Shown piece by piece: positions 45,712-54,894 of a stretch of 64,000 nucleotides of DNA. The notes below the pieces were generated by a model. The model worked only from the letters and a program-made list of their open reading frames with translations. It had not been told where the DNA came from and made no database searches. The stretch covers positions 62,001 to 126,000 of the forward strand of contig NZ_CAKJTJ010000006.1 in NCBI RefSeq assembly GCF_917563925.1, in the 5' to 3' direction. The stretch is from Sutcliffiella rhizosphaerae. Its GTDB lineage: Bacteria > Bacillota > Bacilli > Bacillales > Bacillaceae_I. The first letter of the stretch is position 1; each line of letters starts with the position of its first letter. The translations under genes were made by a program, and so were the position numbers.

Positions 45712-48700
45712 ATGGCAATACAACTATCAAATCCTAGGCTAAACATAGACGCAGGAGATTTCCGTTTTACATTTTTAAACAGTGGTGACCTTTTTGAAGC
45801 AACGTATAAAGACATTATGCTTAACCAATGGATGTCTAATCCAATTGATGGGTCCTTAAATAATCTTTTCCTTCGTGTACATGACGAAGCAGGTATAAAA
45901 GCTTATCCACTACTTGGAGTAAAATCAGAAAGTACAGTAACGTATACTTCTAATTCTGTTAAATGGGTAGGAGAAGCAGCAGAAGTTGCTTATTCTGTAG
46001 TGTTCCGTTTATCTGACAAAGGAATATGGTTCTGGGATATCACAGTAGACGGACAAGGTCAAACTGTCGATCTAGTTTATGGGCAGGATGTTGGACTAGG
46101 AAGTAAAGGGTTTGTCCGTACGAACGAATCCTATCTTTCTCAATATATCGATCATACGGTGTTTGAAGATACGGAGAAAGGCTATGTCCTTTGCTCTCGT
46201 CAAAATCAGCCACAGCCAGGAGGGTTTTCTTACCTTCAACAAGGTTCTTTAACAAAATCTATTGGCTACTCCACAGATGGCTTCCAATTCTTTGGACTTT
46301 CCTACAAAGAAACGAATGAACCGGAAGTATTAACAAAAGAAAGCCTTGCGAACGAAATCTATCAATATGAGTTTGCTTTCACAGCCTTACAATCAGAAAA
46401 AGTTGCACTTACTGGTGAGAAGAACTTCGTATTTTATGGCTTGTTTAAAGAAAATCATGAGACTGCAGTTACCGAATTAGAGTTTACAGAGGATATTGCT
46501 CAAGCATGGCAAGAAGTGAAAGCAGTAGAGAACAGTGTATTTGAAAAACTTGAAAATGTTCAAATCTCTAACTCTATCAATGGTACGCTGTCCGGTGCTT
46601 CTTTAACAAAAGAAGAGTTAGATTCTTACTTCCCTATCCGACACCAAGAAGAATGGGAAGGAGATACGTTACTATCCTTCTTTACAGACACCCATGAGCA
46701 CATTGTGTTAAAAGAAAAAGAACTTGTGGTGGAACGTCCTCATGGGCACATCATCATGACTGGTAATAATGACAAGATGACAGAAAATATTTTGACATCC
46801 ACTTCTTATATGTACGGTATTTTTAACTCACAGCTTGTAGTGGGTAACACATCTTTCCATAAGATGATGACAAATGCCCGTAATGCATTAAATGTGATGA
46901 AAACATCTGGTCAACGCATCTATGTGGAAGTAGAAGGAACGTATAAGCTGTTGACGATGCCTTCTGTGTTTGAAATTGGATTTAACTATACTCGCTGGTA
47001 CTATAAAACAGCAAATGATGTTATTGTCGTGACAAACTTTTCAGTTGTTGACTCTCCAGAAATCCAGTTGGAGGTTCGTTCAGAACAAGGAACAAGCTAC
47101 CGTTATCTTGTGACAAACCAAATTTCCATGAACAATAACGAACTGGATGTTTCTTTTGATATGAAACAAGATGGAAAAGTACTTACATTCTCAGCAGTGG
47201 AAGGCTCTGACAGTAAGCATGTCTATCCTGATCTTTCTTATAAATTGACAGTGGACGGTACAGACTTTCATGTTGCAGACGAAACTAAGCTTGCAAAAGG
47301 AGTAGTTCCTGGTTCCGCTTCTCTTGTAGTATTGGAATTGGAAGCAGCAGCTAACTGGAACATGACGTTGCAAGGCTTGTTACATGGGGAAGAAAGGGAA
47401 CTTGTTACCCATAAATTCGAAGAAGAAGTGGTGCGCTACCGTGCATTCTTTGAAAAGGTGATGAATGGATTCAAGCTGTCACTTGGTAGTGAAACAAAAG
47501 AAGAGCTGGAAAAAATGAATGCTCTTGCTTGGTGGTACACACACAATATGCTCGTTCATTATTCCGTTCCTCATGGCTTAGAGCAATATGGTGGTGCTGC
47601 TTGGGGTACACGTGATGTATGTCAAGGACCAACAGAATACTTCATGGCAACGCAAAACTACGATAGCGTAAAAGAAATTATCAAGAAAGTCTATTCTCAT
47701 CAATACGAAGATACAGGAAACTGGCCGCAATGGTTTATGTTTGATAAGTATTTCCACATTCAAAGTGAGGAAAGTCATGGAGATATCATTGTTTGGCCAC
47801 TAAAAGTATTAGGTGACTACCTGACTATTACGAAAGATTATTCTATTTTAGAAGAGAAGATTCCTTATACAGTTCGAGGTGCCTTCCACTTTACGGAAAC
47901 AACTGCAACTGTTTTAGAACATGCGAAAAAAGAAATCCAGTTCATTAAAGATCATTTCTTACATGATACATTCCTTTCCTCTTATGGTGATGGAGATTGG
48001 GATGATACATTGCAACCAGCAAATGCACAACTAAAGCAATATATGGTCTCCAGCTGGACAGTATCACTAACTTATCAAGTGTTGAATACCCTTTCTAAAG
48101 CGCTTGAGGATGTTTCTGTAAAAGAAGCAGAAGAACTAGGTGCGTTAGTTAAAGGTATTGAGATCGATTTTAATAAATATATGCTTAGTTCTAACGTTAT
48201 CCCAGGCTTTGTATATATGGAAAAGCAGGATAAACCAGAGCTAATGGTTCATCCTCAAGATACGAAAACGGGTATCCATTATCGCTTGCTTCCGATGACA
48301 CGAAGCATGATCAGTGAATTATTGACACCTGAACAAGCTGAATCTCATTATCAGCTAATTAAAGAGCAACTGTTCTGCCCAGATGGAGTTCGTCTGATGA
48401 ACCGTCCTGCAAATTATGCAGGTGGGGTAAGCACACATTTCAAACGTGCAGAGCAAGCGGCGAACTTTGGTCGTGAAATTGGACTTCAATATGTACATGC
48501 CCACATCCGCTATGTAGAAGCGATGGCAAAGCTCGGAAAAACAGACGAGGTATGGAACGGATTGAACATTATTAATCCAATTAACATCCAACAAGTTGTA
48601 CCAAATGCAGAACGCCGTCAAAGCAACGCTTATTTCAGTAGCTCAGATGGACTATTCAATAACCGTTATGAAGCACAAGAGCAATTTGGTAAACTGAGAG

Positions 48701-49056
48701 ATGGATCTGTTAAAGTAAAAGGGGGCTGGAGAATCTATTCAAGCGGACCTGGAATCTACATGAATCAGCTGATCTCTAACTGCTTAGGAATTCGTTTCCA
48801 AGGCGGAGACCTAGTAGTAGATCCAGTTTTGCCAGCTGACATGGACGGTCTTCACTTTACGTATAAAGTAAATGGCCTTGATGTAACATTCATTTATCGT
48901 TTAAAGAATGATCAAAAGAAAGTTCAAATTAACGGCCAAGAAGTGGATGGTAATGACATTTCCAACCGTTACCGTTCAGGTGGACTTGTTATTAGCAAAG
49001 AAGTGTTAGAACAGCACCTTATCAGTGACAAGAACGAAATTAAAATTTATATTTAA
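45712..49056 (+). CDS. GH94 phosphorylase, probably 1,2-beta-oligoglucan phosphorylase
   Basis: The 1114-residue protein has no signal peptide. It has an N-terminal beta-supersandwich (about 1-300 with an extra domain to 600), then the (alpha/alpha)6 barrel with GGAAWGTRDVCQGPTEYF near 627, GNWPQWFMFDKYFHIQSEES near 675 and SYGDGDWDDTLQPAN near 760, where GH94 enzymes keep the general-acid Asp. GH94 enzymes cleave beta-glucosides with phosphate to give glucose 1-phosphate. The length and the neighbouring GH3 and binding protein fit the 1,2-beta-oligoglucan phosphorylase subgroup known from Listeria innocua; related disaccharide phosphorylases are usually shorter (about 800). AAAGGAGG precedes ATG 45712. 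Confidence 0.85.
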   Translation: MAIQLSNPRLNIDAGDFRFTFLNSGDLFEATYKDIMLNQWMSNPIDGSLNNLFLRVHDEAGIKAYPLLGVKSESTVTYTSNSVKWVGEAAEVAYSVVFRLSDKGIWFWDITVDGQGQTVDLVYGQDVGLGSKGFVRTNESYLSQYIDHTVFEDTEKGYVLCSRQNQPQPGGFSYLQQGSLTKSIGYSTDGFQFFGLSYKETNEPEVLTKESLANEIYQYEFAFTALQSEKVALTGEKNFVFYGLFKENHETAVTELEFTEDIAQAWQEVKAVENSVFEKLENVQISNSINGTLSGASLTKEELDSYFPIRHQEEWEGDTLLSFFTDTHEHIVLKEKELVVERPHGHIIMTGNNDKMTENILTSTSYMYGIFNSQLVVGNTSFHKMMTNARNALNVMKTSGQRIYVEVEGTYKLLTMPSVFEIGFNYTRWYYKTANDVIVVTNFSVVDSPEIQLEVRSEQGTSYRYLVTNQISMNNNELDVSFDMKQDGKVLTFSAVEGSDSKHVYPDLSYKLTVDGTDFHVADETKLAKGVVPGSASLVVLELEAAANWNMTLQGLLHGEERELVTHKFEEEVVRYRAFFEKVMNGFKLSLGSETKEELEKMNALAWWYTHNMLVHYSVPHGLEQYGGAAWGTRDVCQGPTEYFMATQNYDSVKEIIKKVYSHQYEDTGNWPQWFMFDKYFHIQSEESHGDIIVWPLKVLGDYLTITKDYSILEEKIPYTVRGAFHFTETTATVLEHAKKEIQFIKDHFLHDTFLSSYGDGDWDDTLQPANAQLKQYMVSSWTVSLTYQVLNTLSKALEDVSVKEAEELGALVKGIEIDFNKYMLSSNVIPGFVYMEKQDKPELMVHPQDTKTGIHYRLLPMTRSMISELLTPEQAESHYQLIKEQLFCPDGVRLMNRPANYAGGVSTHFKRAEQAANFGREIGLQYVHAHIRYVEAMAKLGKTDEVWNGLNIINPINIQQVVPNAERRQSNAYFSSSDGLFNNRYEAQEQFGKLRDGSVKVKGGWRIYSSGPGIYMNQLISNCLGIRFQGGDLVVDPVLPADMDGLHFTYKVNGLDVTFIYRLKNDQKKVQINGQEVDGNDISNRYRSGGLVISKEVLEQHLISDKNEIKIYI

Positions 49057-49070
49057 TATAAGATTTCTCG

Positions 49071-49104
49071 AATACGGCGTAGCATATTTACGCCGTATTT
49101 CTTT
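49071..49104 (+). terminator. Terminator after GH94
   Basis: AATACGGCGTA and TACGCCGTATT form a perfect 11-bp stem with a short loop, followed by TTCTTT. Confidence 0.88.
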
Positions 49105-49188
49105 ATGAACGAAAAAATAAAGTGTTAACACGTCCAATGTTTGTGAAAGCTATCAAAGCCGCGTGTGCTTTACTAAGGAGAGATAAAA

Positions 49189-50304
49189 ATGGAGAAAATG
49201 AAAGTAGGAATTATCGGTACTGGTACTATAAGTGGGATTTATTTAGAAGCTCCATCCAAGTTTTCCATTTTAGATATTGTCGCAGTTGCCGATTTGGATT
49301 TAGAACGTGCAAAAGAAAAGGCAAAAACTTTTAATATTAAAAAAGCTTGCACGGTAGAAGAGCTGCTTGCAGATCCAGAAATTGAGATGGTTATTAATTT
49401 GACCATTCCAAAAGCTCACTATGAAGTAAGCATGGCTGCTCTCGAAGCAGGGAAACATGTATTTGTGGAAAAACCGTTAGCTGTTGAGGTGGAACAAGGC
49501 AAAAAAATAGTAGAACTAGCTAGAGAAAAAGGACTCCGTGTTGGCTGTGCTCCAGATACATTTCTTGGGGGAGCACTACAAACTTGCCGAAAATTAATTG
49601 ATGATGGTGTAATTGGACGTCCGATAGCAGCTACAGGCTTTATGCTAAATGGCGGACCGGAAGGGTGGCACCCATCTCCTGATTTTTATTATCAAAAAGG
49701 CGGAGGACCGATGTTTGACATGGGGCCATACTATTTAACAGCCTTTATTCATTTGCTAGGTCCTGTAAAAAGAGTGACAGGTTCAGCGCAATCCGGATTC
49801 CCAGAAAGAACCGTAACAAGAAGTGAAGACTATGGTCGTAAGTTACCAGTAGAAACTCCAACTCATGTAGCAGGAATATTGGATTTTGAAAATGGGGCAG
49901 TGGGGACACTTATTACAAGCTTTGATGTTATGGGTGGTACCCAGCTTCCGTCCATGGAAATATACGGAACAAAAGGAACATTATCTGTGCCAGACCCGAA
50001 CAATTTTGGCGGAGTGATCAGAGTGCGAAAAACAGGGGAGCATGATTTTAATGAAGTGCCACTATCCTATGGCTACTCTGATAATAGTAGAGGAATTGGT
50101 GCGGCAGATATGGCACATGCCATTACAATAGGTAGAGCACACCGAGCAAACGGGGAAATGGCGCTCCAAGTACTTGAAATTATGCACGCAATTCATGAAG
50201 CTTCACTAAATGACAAACATATGGAAATCGAACACAAATGTCAACGCCCGAATGTTTTTCCAGTCGGCTTGAATCAAAGTAAGCAAGAGCTCTTTACTAC
50301 CTAA
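49189..50304 (+). CDS. Gfo/Idh/MocA-family sugar oxidoreductase
   Basis: The 371-residue NAD(P)-dependent enzyme has the Rossmann motif GIIGTGTISGIYLEAPSK, the EKP motif in HVFVEKPLAVE near residue 95, FYYQKGGGPMFDMGPYYL with the catalytic-site region, and a C-terminal beta sheet. It oxidises or reduces a sugar or glycoside, often at C3. AGGAGAG precedes ATG 49189. It lies between GH94 and the LacI regulator with no promoter of its own visible except behind the GH94 terminator. The substrate is inferred to be a glucosyl sugar of this pathway. Confidence 0.88.
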   Translation: MEKMKVGIIGTGTISGIYLEAPSKFSILDIVAVADLDLERAKEKAKTFNIKKACTVEELLADPEIEMVINLTIPKAHYEVSMAALEAGKHVFVEKPLAVEVEQGKKIVELAREKGLRVGCAPDTFLGGALQTCRKLIDDGVIGRPIAATGFMLNGGPEGWHPSPDFYYQKGGGPMFDMGPYYLTAFIHLLGPVKRVTGSAQSGFPERTVTRSEDYGRKLPVETPTHVAGILDFENGAVGTLITSFDVMGGTQLPSMEIYGTKGTLSVPDPNNFGGVIRVRKTGEHDFNEVPLSYGYSDNSRGIGAADMAHAITIGRAHRANGEMALQVLEIMHAIHEASLNDKHMEIEHKCQRPNVFPVGLNQSKQELFTT

Positions 50305-50357
50305 TATTAAACTATTGATTTATGAAAATGTTTACATTATGCTAAAGAAAGGATATT

Positions 50358-50367
50358 GAAACGTTTC
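50358..50367. promoter_or_regulatory. LacI-type operator upstream of the regulator gene
   Basis: GAAACGTTTC lies 48 bases before the GTG start of the LacI-family gene, a position expected for autoregulation. Confidence 0.78.
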
Positions 50368-50414
50368 GAAAGGGAGGGACTATAGGTCCATTCCATGAGG
50401 GGGTAAGGAACAAA

Positions 50415-51401
50415 GTGGCAACAATTAAAGATGTAGCAAAGCTTGCAGGGGTAGCAGTTTCCACTGCATCCTATGCACTTAATAATGTAAACAAAGTTAG
50501 TCCTGCTACCATGAAAAAGGTGCAGGACGCAGCAAGAGAACTCAATTATTTTAAAAATGGCTTTGCTTCTGATTTAAAAAGGACAAAAACAAATACAATT
50601 GCACTTATATTACATGATTTGTCAGGTCCATTCTACTCAGAGCTCATCAAAGGGGTACAGGAAGTTTCCATGACAAATGGTTATGACTTGATAGCATGTA
50701 GTTCAGTAGGGGGCGCACAGTCAACCGCAGTCAAATTTTTAAAAGAAAAACGAGTCGATGGTGCAATTATTCTTGCTCATAATATTTCAAATGATATAAT
50801 CCTGGACTCTGCGCGTGAAGGCTTTCCCATTGTGATTCTTGACAGAAAACTCGACCATGATCATGTCTATCAAGTAGAAGTAGACAATATTCACGGTGGT
50901 TTCATCGCAACAGAACATTTAATTAATAAAGGACACCGTGAAATCGGTTTTGTAAGTGGCCCTTTGAATTCCCACGATAATGAAATGCGTTTTGAGGGGT
51001 ATCAAAAGGCATTAACTTATCACGAAATTAAGTATCAGAACAAATGGAAGGTGTTTGGAGATTTCACTCGCGAAGGTGGATATCGTGCAACAAAAATGCT
51101 TATTGCCCAACGACAGCTTCCTGAAGCAATATTTTACGCAAATGATGAAATGGCAATCGGTGGCTTGCAGGCTTTCAAGGAAAATAACATTAATGTGCCA
51201 GGTGATATTTCCATCATCGGTTATGATGACATCCAACTGGCAGAATATATGAATCCTCCCCTTACTACAATACGTCAACCCAAATATGAAGCAGGTGCAT
51301 TAGCAGTTCATGTTATCTTCCAAGCTTTGTCCAAGGAAAGCGAAGTGGAAAAATACTATAAACTTTCAACAGAAATTGTTGATCGTAAGTCAGTAAAGTA
51401 G
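50415..51401 (+). CDS. LacI-family transcriptional regulator of the carbohydrate island
   Basis: The 328-residue protein has the N-terminal helix-turn-helix TIKDVAKLAGVAVSTASYAL and hinge helix (NYFKNGFASDLKRTKT), then the sugar-binding periplasmic-like domain (LILHDLSGPFYSELIKGVQE, VDGAIILAHNIS, HLINKGHREIGFVSGP, ISIIGYDDIQLAEYMNPPLT). It should repress genes carrying GAAACGTTTC until a sugar or sugar phosphate binds. The start is GTG 50415. Nine matching or near-matching sites in this window precede genes from 26.6 to 60.8 kb. Confidence 0.92.
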   Translation: MATIKDVAKLAGVAVSTASYALNNVNKVSPATMKKVQDAARELNYFKNGFASDLKRTKTNTIALILHDLSGPFYSELIKGVQEVSMTNGYDLIACSSVGGAQSTAVKFLKEKRVDGAIILAHNISNDIILDSAREGFPIVILDRKLDHDHVYQVEVDNIHGGFIATEHLINKGHREIGFVSGPLNSHDNEMRFEGYQKALTYHEIKYQNKWKVFGDFTREGGYRATKMLIAQRQLPEAIFYANDEMAIGGLQAFKENNINVPGDISIIGYDDIQLAEYMNPPLTTIRQPKYEAGALAVHVIFQALSKESEVEKYYKLSTEIVDRKSVK

Positions 51402-51417
51402 GAATAAATCCAGCTCT

Positions 51418-51471
51418 AAATAAACTCTGTAGAATTGACTCTTTAAGTCAAACTAAAGGGTTTATTTTTTC
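51418..51471 (+). terminator. Terminator after the LacI-family gene
   Basis: AAATAAACTCT and AGGGTTTATTT form the outer stem, GACT and AGTC an inner pair, followed by a T-run. Confidence 0.6.
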
Positions 51472-51553
51472 TTCAATATTTTTCTACTTGACTCTTATTT
51501 GAAATCCTTTCTATAATGAGGAACAATTATCAAAAAAACAACAATAAAAGCTG

Positions 51554-51620
51554 CTCGTATAATCTTGGAGATATGGTCCATAAGTTTCTACCAAACTACC
51601 GTAAAGAGTTTGACTACGAG
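51554..51620 (+). promoter_or_regulatory. Purine riboswitch aptamer (guanine class)
   Basis: The aptamer has P1 (CTCGTA with TACGAG), the TATAATC-like J1/2, loop L2 GATATGG, J2/3 AAGTTTCTACC, P3 (AAACT with AGTTT) and loop L3 CCGTAAA. The ligand-selecting base in GACTACGAG is C (position 51614), as in guanine/hypoxanthine aptamers; adenine aptamers have T there. It precedes an adenine deaminase gene. Confidence 0.9.
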
Positions 51621-51708
51621 AATACACTACCTTGTCCGATAAAACAGGCACTAAAAGTCATGTTGTATGCGACTGATGCATCGGTTCCGGTAGGGTTCTC
51701 CTATTTAA

Positions 51709-51741
51709 AACTCCAAGTGATTTTACTTGGGGTTTATTTTT
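51709..51741 (+). terminator. Expression-platform terminator of the purine riboswitch
   Basis: AACTCCAAGT and ACTTGGGGTT form a 10-bp stem around GATTTT and are followed by a T-rich tract. Ligand binding to the aptamer would favour termination. Confidence 0.8.
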
Positions 51742-51744
51742 TAG

Positions 51745-51915
51745 ACAGGCTATATTCAAAAGTTAGTTGCTAGTAACCCGTAAAAAGTCGATATCTGGAC
51801 TTTTTATCAGTATGTTGTATAAAAATTTTGTCCTTATACTTTAAATTAATTTGCGATTATTACCAGTATCTAATTAAATTCGTAAAAGGCACAAAATTTG
51901 CGAAAACAGACTTTA
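51745..51915. repeat. MITE-like repeat, copy D (diverged)
   Basis: It keeps the left-end TATATTC...AGTTAGTTGCTAGTAACC, the hairpin GTAAAAAGTC-N8-GACTTTTTA, the TCGTAAAAGGCACAAAATTT right end and GCGAAAACAG, but has lost the middle. It lies between the riboswitch terminator and the adenine deaminase gene. Confidence 0.7.
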
Positions 51916-51978
51916 GATAAAATGCTTCTCGAACCAGATTATGGCGCGTATGCTTTTTTAAATAGGAGGATAAAAAAG

Positions 51979-53694
51979 ATGGATAACAACTTGCAATCTG
52001 TAATTAAAGCGGCAGCAAAAAAAATTAAAGTGGATACAGTAATAAAAAATGGCAGAATAATAGATGTATTCAATTTGGAGATTATAGAGGAAGACATCGC
52101 TATAAAGGACGGTATGATAGTCGGGTTTGGAGACTTTGAAGGGCATGAGGTATTGGATGCAGAAGGTTCCTACATATGTCCTGGGCTTATAGACGGTCAT
52201 GTACATATGGAATCCTCCATGATTCACCCTTACCATTTCACTCAAACTATCCTTTCACATGGAGTCACCACCATTATTACAGATCCTCACGAAATTGCCA
52301 ATGTCAGTGGGACAGAAGGAATTCAATTTATGCTGGATGCAACGGAAAACGTTTATGTTGACGTGTTTTTTATGCTACCATCTTGCGTTCCCGCCACTTC
52401 TTTTGAACATAATGGTGCTACAATTCATGCCCAAGATTTGGCTCCATTTTATCAACATGATCGTGTAATAGGGTTAGCAGAAGTAATGGATTTTCCCTCT
52501 GTTCGGGACGGTGATGAAGCAATGGTCGCAAAACTAGCTCAAGCAATTAAACATAAAAAGTTAATAGATGGCCATGGTGCCGGTCTCGAAGCGAAAGACT
52601 TAAATATTTATGCTTCAGCAGGTATTAAAACAGATCACGAATGTGTCACACAGCAAGAAGCATTGGAAAGAATCAAACGGGGAATGTATGTGATGATGAG
52701 GGAAGGTTCTGTGGCAAAGGATGTAAAAGCATTGCTTCCTTTAGTAAATCATAAAAATTCCAGGAGGTTCCTTTTCTGCACAGATGATCGGCACCTTGAT
52801 GATCTAGTAAACGAAGGTAGCATCGATCACAATATACGAATTGCTATTCAAGAAGGACTCGATCCGTTAACTGCCATCCAGATAGCCACTCTCAATGCGG
52901 CAGAATGCTATTCACTAAAAGATAAAGGGGCAATCGCACCAGGATACTGTGCCGATTTAATACTGATAGAAGACCTTGAAAATTTCAAGATAAGAAAAGT
53001 GTTTAAAAATGGAAAGCAGATGGATTTTGCCAATTTATCTGAAATGCCTTCCCCTACTCCTAAGCTGCTTTTGGAATCAGTAAATATGAAGTCGCTCCAT
53101 GTAAAAGACTTAGAAATAAAAATCGATTCACAAAAGCCCTGCAATATTATTGAAATCATTCCGAACAGCCTAGTTACAAACCACGTTTCAGAAAAAGTCA
53201 CTACTGAAAAAGGCTTGTTTGTTTCTAGTATGACACACGATCTTTTGAAACTCGCCGTAATTGAAAGGCATAAAAGGACAGGAAATATTGGACTTGGAAT
53301 AGTAAAGGGGCTCCAATTAAAACACGGAGCGATTGCATCTACTGTTGCCCACGATTCCCATAATATCGTGGTTGTTGGTACCAGTGATGAAGACATGCTT
53401 GCAGCTGTTCGCGCTGTACAAGAAATGCAAGGAGGTTTGGTCGTCATATCTAACGGAAAGATTTTAGCTACTCTGGCATTAAAAATATCCGGGCTCATGG
53501 CATTGACGAGCACAAACGTAGTTCTATCCAACTTAGAAGAGCTGCATAAAGCTTTGCATGTTATAGGCAATCCACTAACCTTCAATCCATTTGTAGCCTT
53601 ATCATTCTTAGGGCTGCCTGTTATTCCAGCGCTAAAGTTGACAGATACCGGCCTATTTGATGTAAAGCAATTTAAGCATATAGGTTTTCAATAA
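51979..53694 (+). CDS. ade: Adenine deaminase
   Basis: This enzyme converts adenine to hypoxanthine with release of ammonia. The 571-residue amidohydrolase has DGHVHMESSM near residue 70, TIITDPHEIANV, DGHGAGLEAKD near 197 and FCTDDRHLDDL near 268 as metal and catalytic motifs, and the family's C-terminal domain (ASTVAHDSHNIVVVGTSDED). I start at ATG 51979 behind ATAGGAGGA; the longer frame from 51898 begins within a repeat. The upstream guanine-class riboswitch fits purine-salvage control. It is unrelated to its carbohydrate neighbours. Confidence 0.94.
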   Translation: MDNNLQSVIKAAAKKIKVDTVIKNGRIIDVFNLEIIEEDIAIKDGMIVGFGDFEGHEVLDAEGSYICPGLIDGHVHMESSMIHPYHFTQTILSHGVTTIITDPHEIANVSGTEGIQFMLDATENVYVDVFFMLPSCVPATSFEHNGATIHAQDLAPFYQHDRVIGLAEVMDFPSVRDGDEAMVAKLAQAIKHKKLIDGHGAGLEAKDLNIYASAGIKTDHECVTQQEALERIKRGMYVMMREGSVAKDVKALLPLVNHKNSRRFLFCTDDRHLDDLVNEGSIDHNIRIAIQEGLDPLTAIQIATLNAAECYSLKDKGAIAPGYCADLILIEDLENFKIRKVFKNGKQMDFANLSEMPSPTPKLLLESVNMKSLHVKDLEIKIDSQKPCNIIEIIPNSLVTNHVSEKVTTEKGLFVSSMTHDLLKLAVIERHKRTGNIGLGIVKGLQLKHGAIASTVAHDSHNIVVVGTSDEDMLAAVRAVQEMQGGLVVISNGKILATLALKISGLMALTSTNVVLSNLEELHKALHVIGNPLTFNPFVALSFLGLPVIPALKLTDTGLFDVKQFKHIGFQ

Positions 53695-53828
53695 AGGCTT
53701 CTGGCGCTAGAGGCTATCAAATTTCCCTCGTCTCCTTACAATAAGGCGACATCGATTTGCTATCGCTTATCGTGTCTTCTTTATCTCATACGACTCAGTC
53801 CAATTTGTACGCCTCTGAGCATTCGAGT

Positions 53829-53950
53829 TGTCCAGCTCCGGCGGCTAGCCCCTCGAGGTCATAAGCCATCTTTCTACAGAGGTCAAAAGCGACCTCTTTC
53901 GAAAGCTGTCTTATGCTTGTCGGGGCTGAACAAGCCGCCTCCGCACTTCA
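53829..53950. repeat. GC-rich dyad repeat, expanded form, reverse orientation
   Basis: Read on the minus strand it contains AGCCCCGACAAGCATA, then about 50 extra bases with a GAGGTC...GACCTC hairpin, then TGACCTCGAGGGGCTAG and GGAGCTGGACAA. These flanks match the compact form at 16401. Confidence 0.8.
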
Positions 53951-53990
53951 AAAAAGGTCGGGATTTTGCAATGTATTTCGGACTTTAACA

Positions 53991-54019
53991 TTGAAAACGC
54001 TTTATTTTCCCATTATAAT
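53991..54019 (+). promoter_or_regulatory. Promoter of the thuA operon with near-cre site
   Basis: TTGAAA (53991-53996), a 17-base spacer and TATAAT (54014-54019). TTGAAAACGCTTTATT resembles a cre site with one deviation and covers the -35. Confidence 0.7.
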
Positions 54020-54060
54020 GGAGAGGAGTTGTGTGGAAATGGCTTTTATATAGCAATATG

Positions 54061-54070
54061 GAAACGTTCC
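54061..54070. promoter_or_regulatory. LacI-type operator variant in the thuA leader
   Basis: GAAACGTTCC (extended GGAAACGTTCCC) is one base from GAAACGTTTC, 42 bases after the -10. Confidence 0.55.
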
Positions 54071-54156
54071 CATATTTCAGACTCAATTCAAATTCACTTC
54101 AAGAGAGTAAGAGATTATACAAAAATAGATTCGTAATATGGAAAGGAGCAAGTGTA

Positions 54157-54879
54157 ATGATTAGAGTTACGGTATGGAATGAAAACAGACATGAACAGAC
54201 AAATGAAAAAGTAAGAGAAGTTTATCCTGAGGGAATTCATGGTGCGATTGCTTCCTTTTTGAAAGAGGAAAATTTCGAGGTGAAAACAGCGACATTGGAT
54301 GAGCCAGAGCATGGTCTTACAGAGGAAGTGTTGAAAAATACAGATGTTCTCTTGTGGTGGGGACATGTGGCACATGATGATGTAAGTGATGAAATTGTGA
54401 CACGAGTAAAAGATAGAGTACTAGATGGAATGGGATTAATCGTCCTTCATTCGGGTCATTTCTCAAAAATCTTCAAAACGTTAATGGGAACTACTTGCGA
54501 TTTGAAATGGAGAGAGGCTGATGAGAAAGAGCGTATTTGGGTAGTATCACCTGGTCACCCGATTGCAGAGGGAATTGGCGAGTATATCGATATTGAACGA
54601 GAAGAGATGTATGGAGAGCATTTCGATATTCCAGATCCGGATGAGCTAGTGTTTGTAAGCTGGTTTGAAGGCGGAGAAGTTTTCCGAAGTGGTTGTACAT
54701 ATAAGCGTGGGAAAGGTAAAGTTTTTTACTTCCGTCCAGGACATGAAACATATCCTACTTACTATCATGAAAAAGTTCAACAGGTCATTAAAAATGGTGT
54801 ACATTGGGCAAAGCCAACAGTACTTGGCGACGTACACTACGGAAATGCAAAACCACTAGAAGAAATCAAAAGCAAATAA
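54157..54879 (+). CDS. ThuA-domain protein
   Basis: The 240-residue protein has the ThuA class-I-glutaminase-like fold: [65 protein letters not shown] and [19 protein letters not shown]. ThuA proteins act with Gfo/Idh/MocA partners in the oxidation and breakdown of glucosides (3-keto sugars). ATG 54157 follows AAAGGAGC. It is first in an operon with an oxidoreductase and two TIM-barrel isomerase-like proteins. Confidence 0.88.
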   Translation: MIRVTVWNENRHEQTNEKVREVYPEGIHGAIASFLKEENFEVKTATLDEPEHGLTEEVLKNTDVLLWWGHVAHDDVSDEIVTRVKDRVLDGMGLIVLHSGHFSKIFKTLMGTTCDLKWREADEKERIWVVSPGHPIAEGIGEYIDIEREEMYGEHFDIPDPDELVFVSWFEGGEVFRSGCTYKRGKGKVFYFRPGHETYPTYYHEKVQQVIKNGVHWAKPTVLGDVHYGNAKPLEEIKSK

Positions 54880-54894
54880 TTGGAGGAAATAGAT

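Noticed and set aside
51516-51773. 85-residue open frame
   Set aside because: It runs across the purine riboswitch, its terminator and a repeat; no ribosome binding site and no family.
52908-53585. 225-residue open frame on the minus strand
   Set aside because: It is antisense to the strongly supported adenine deaminase gene and has no ribosome binding site or domain.
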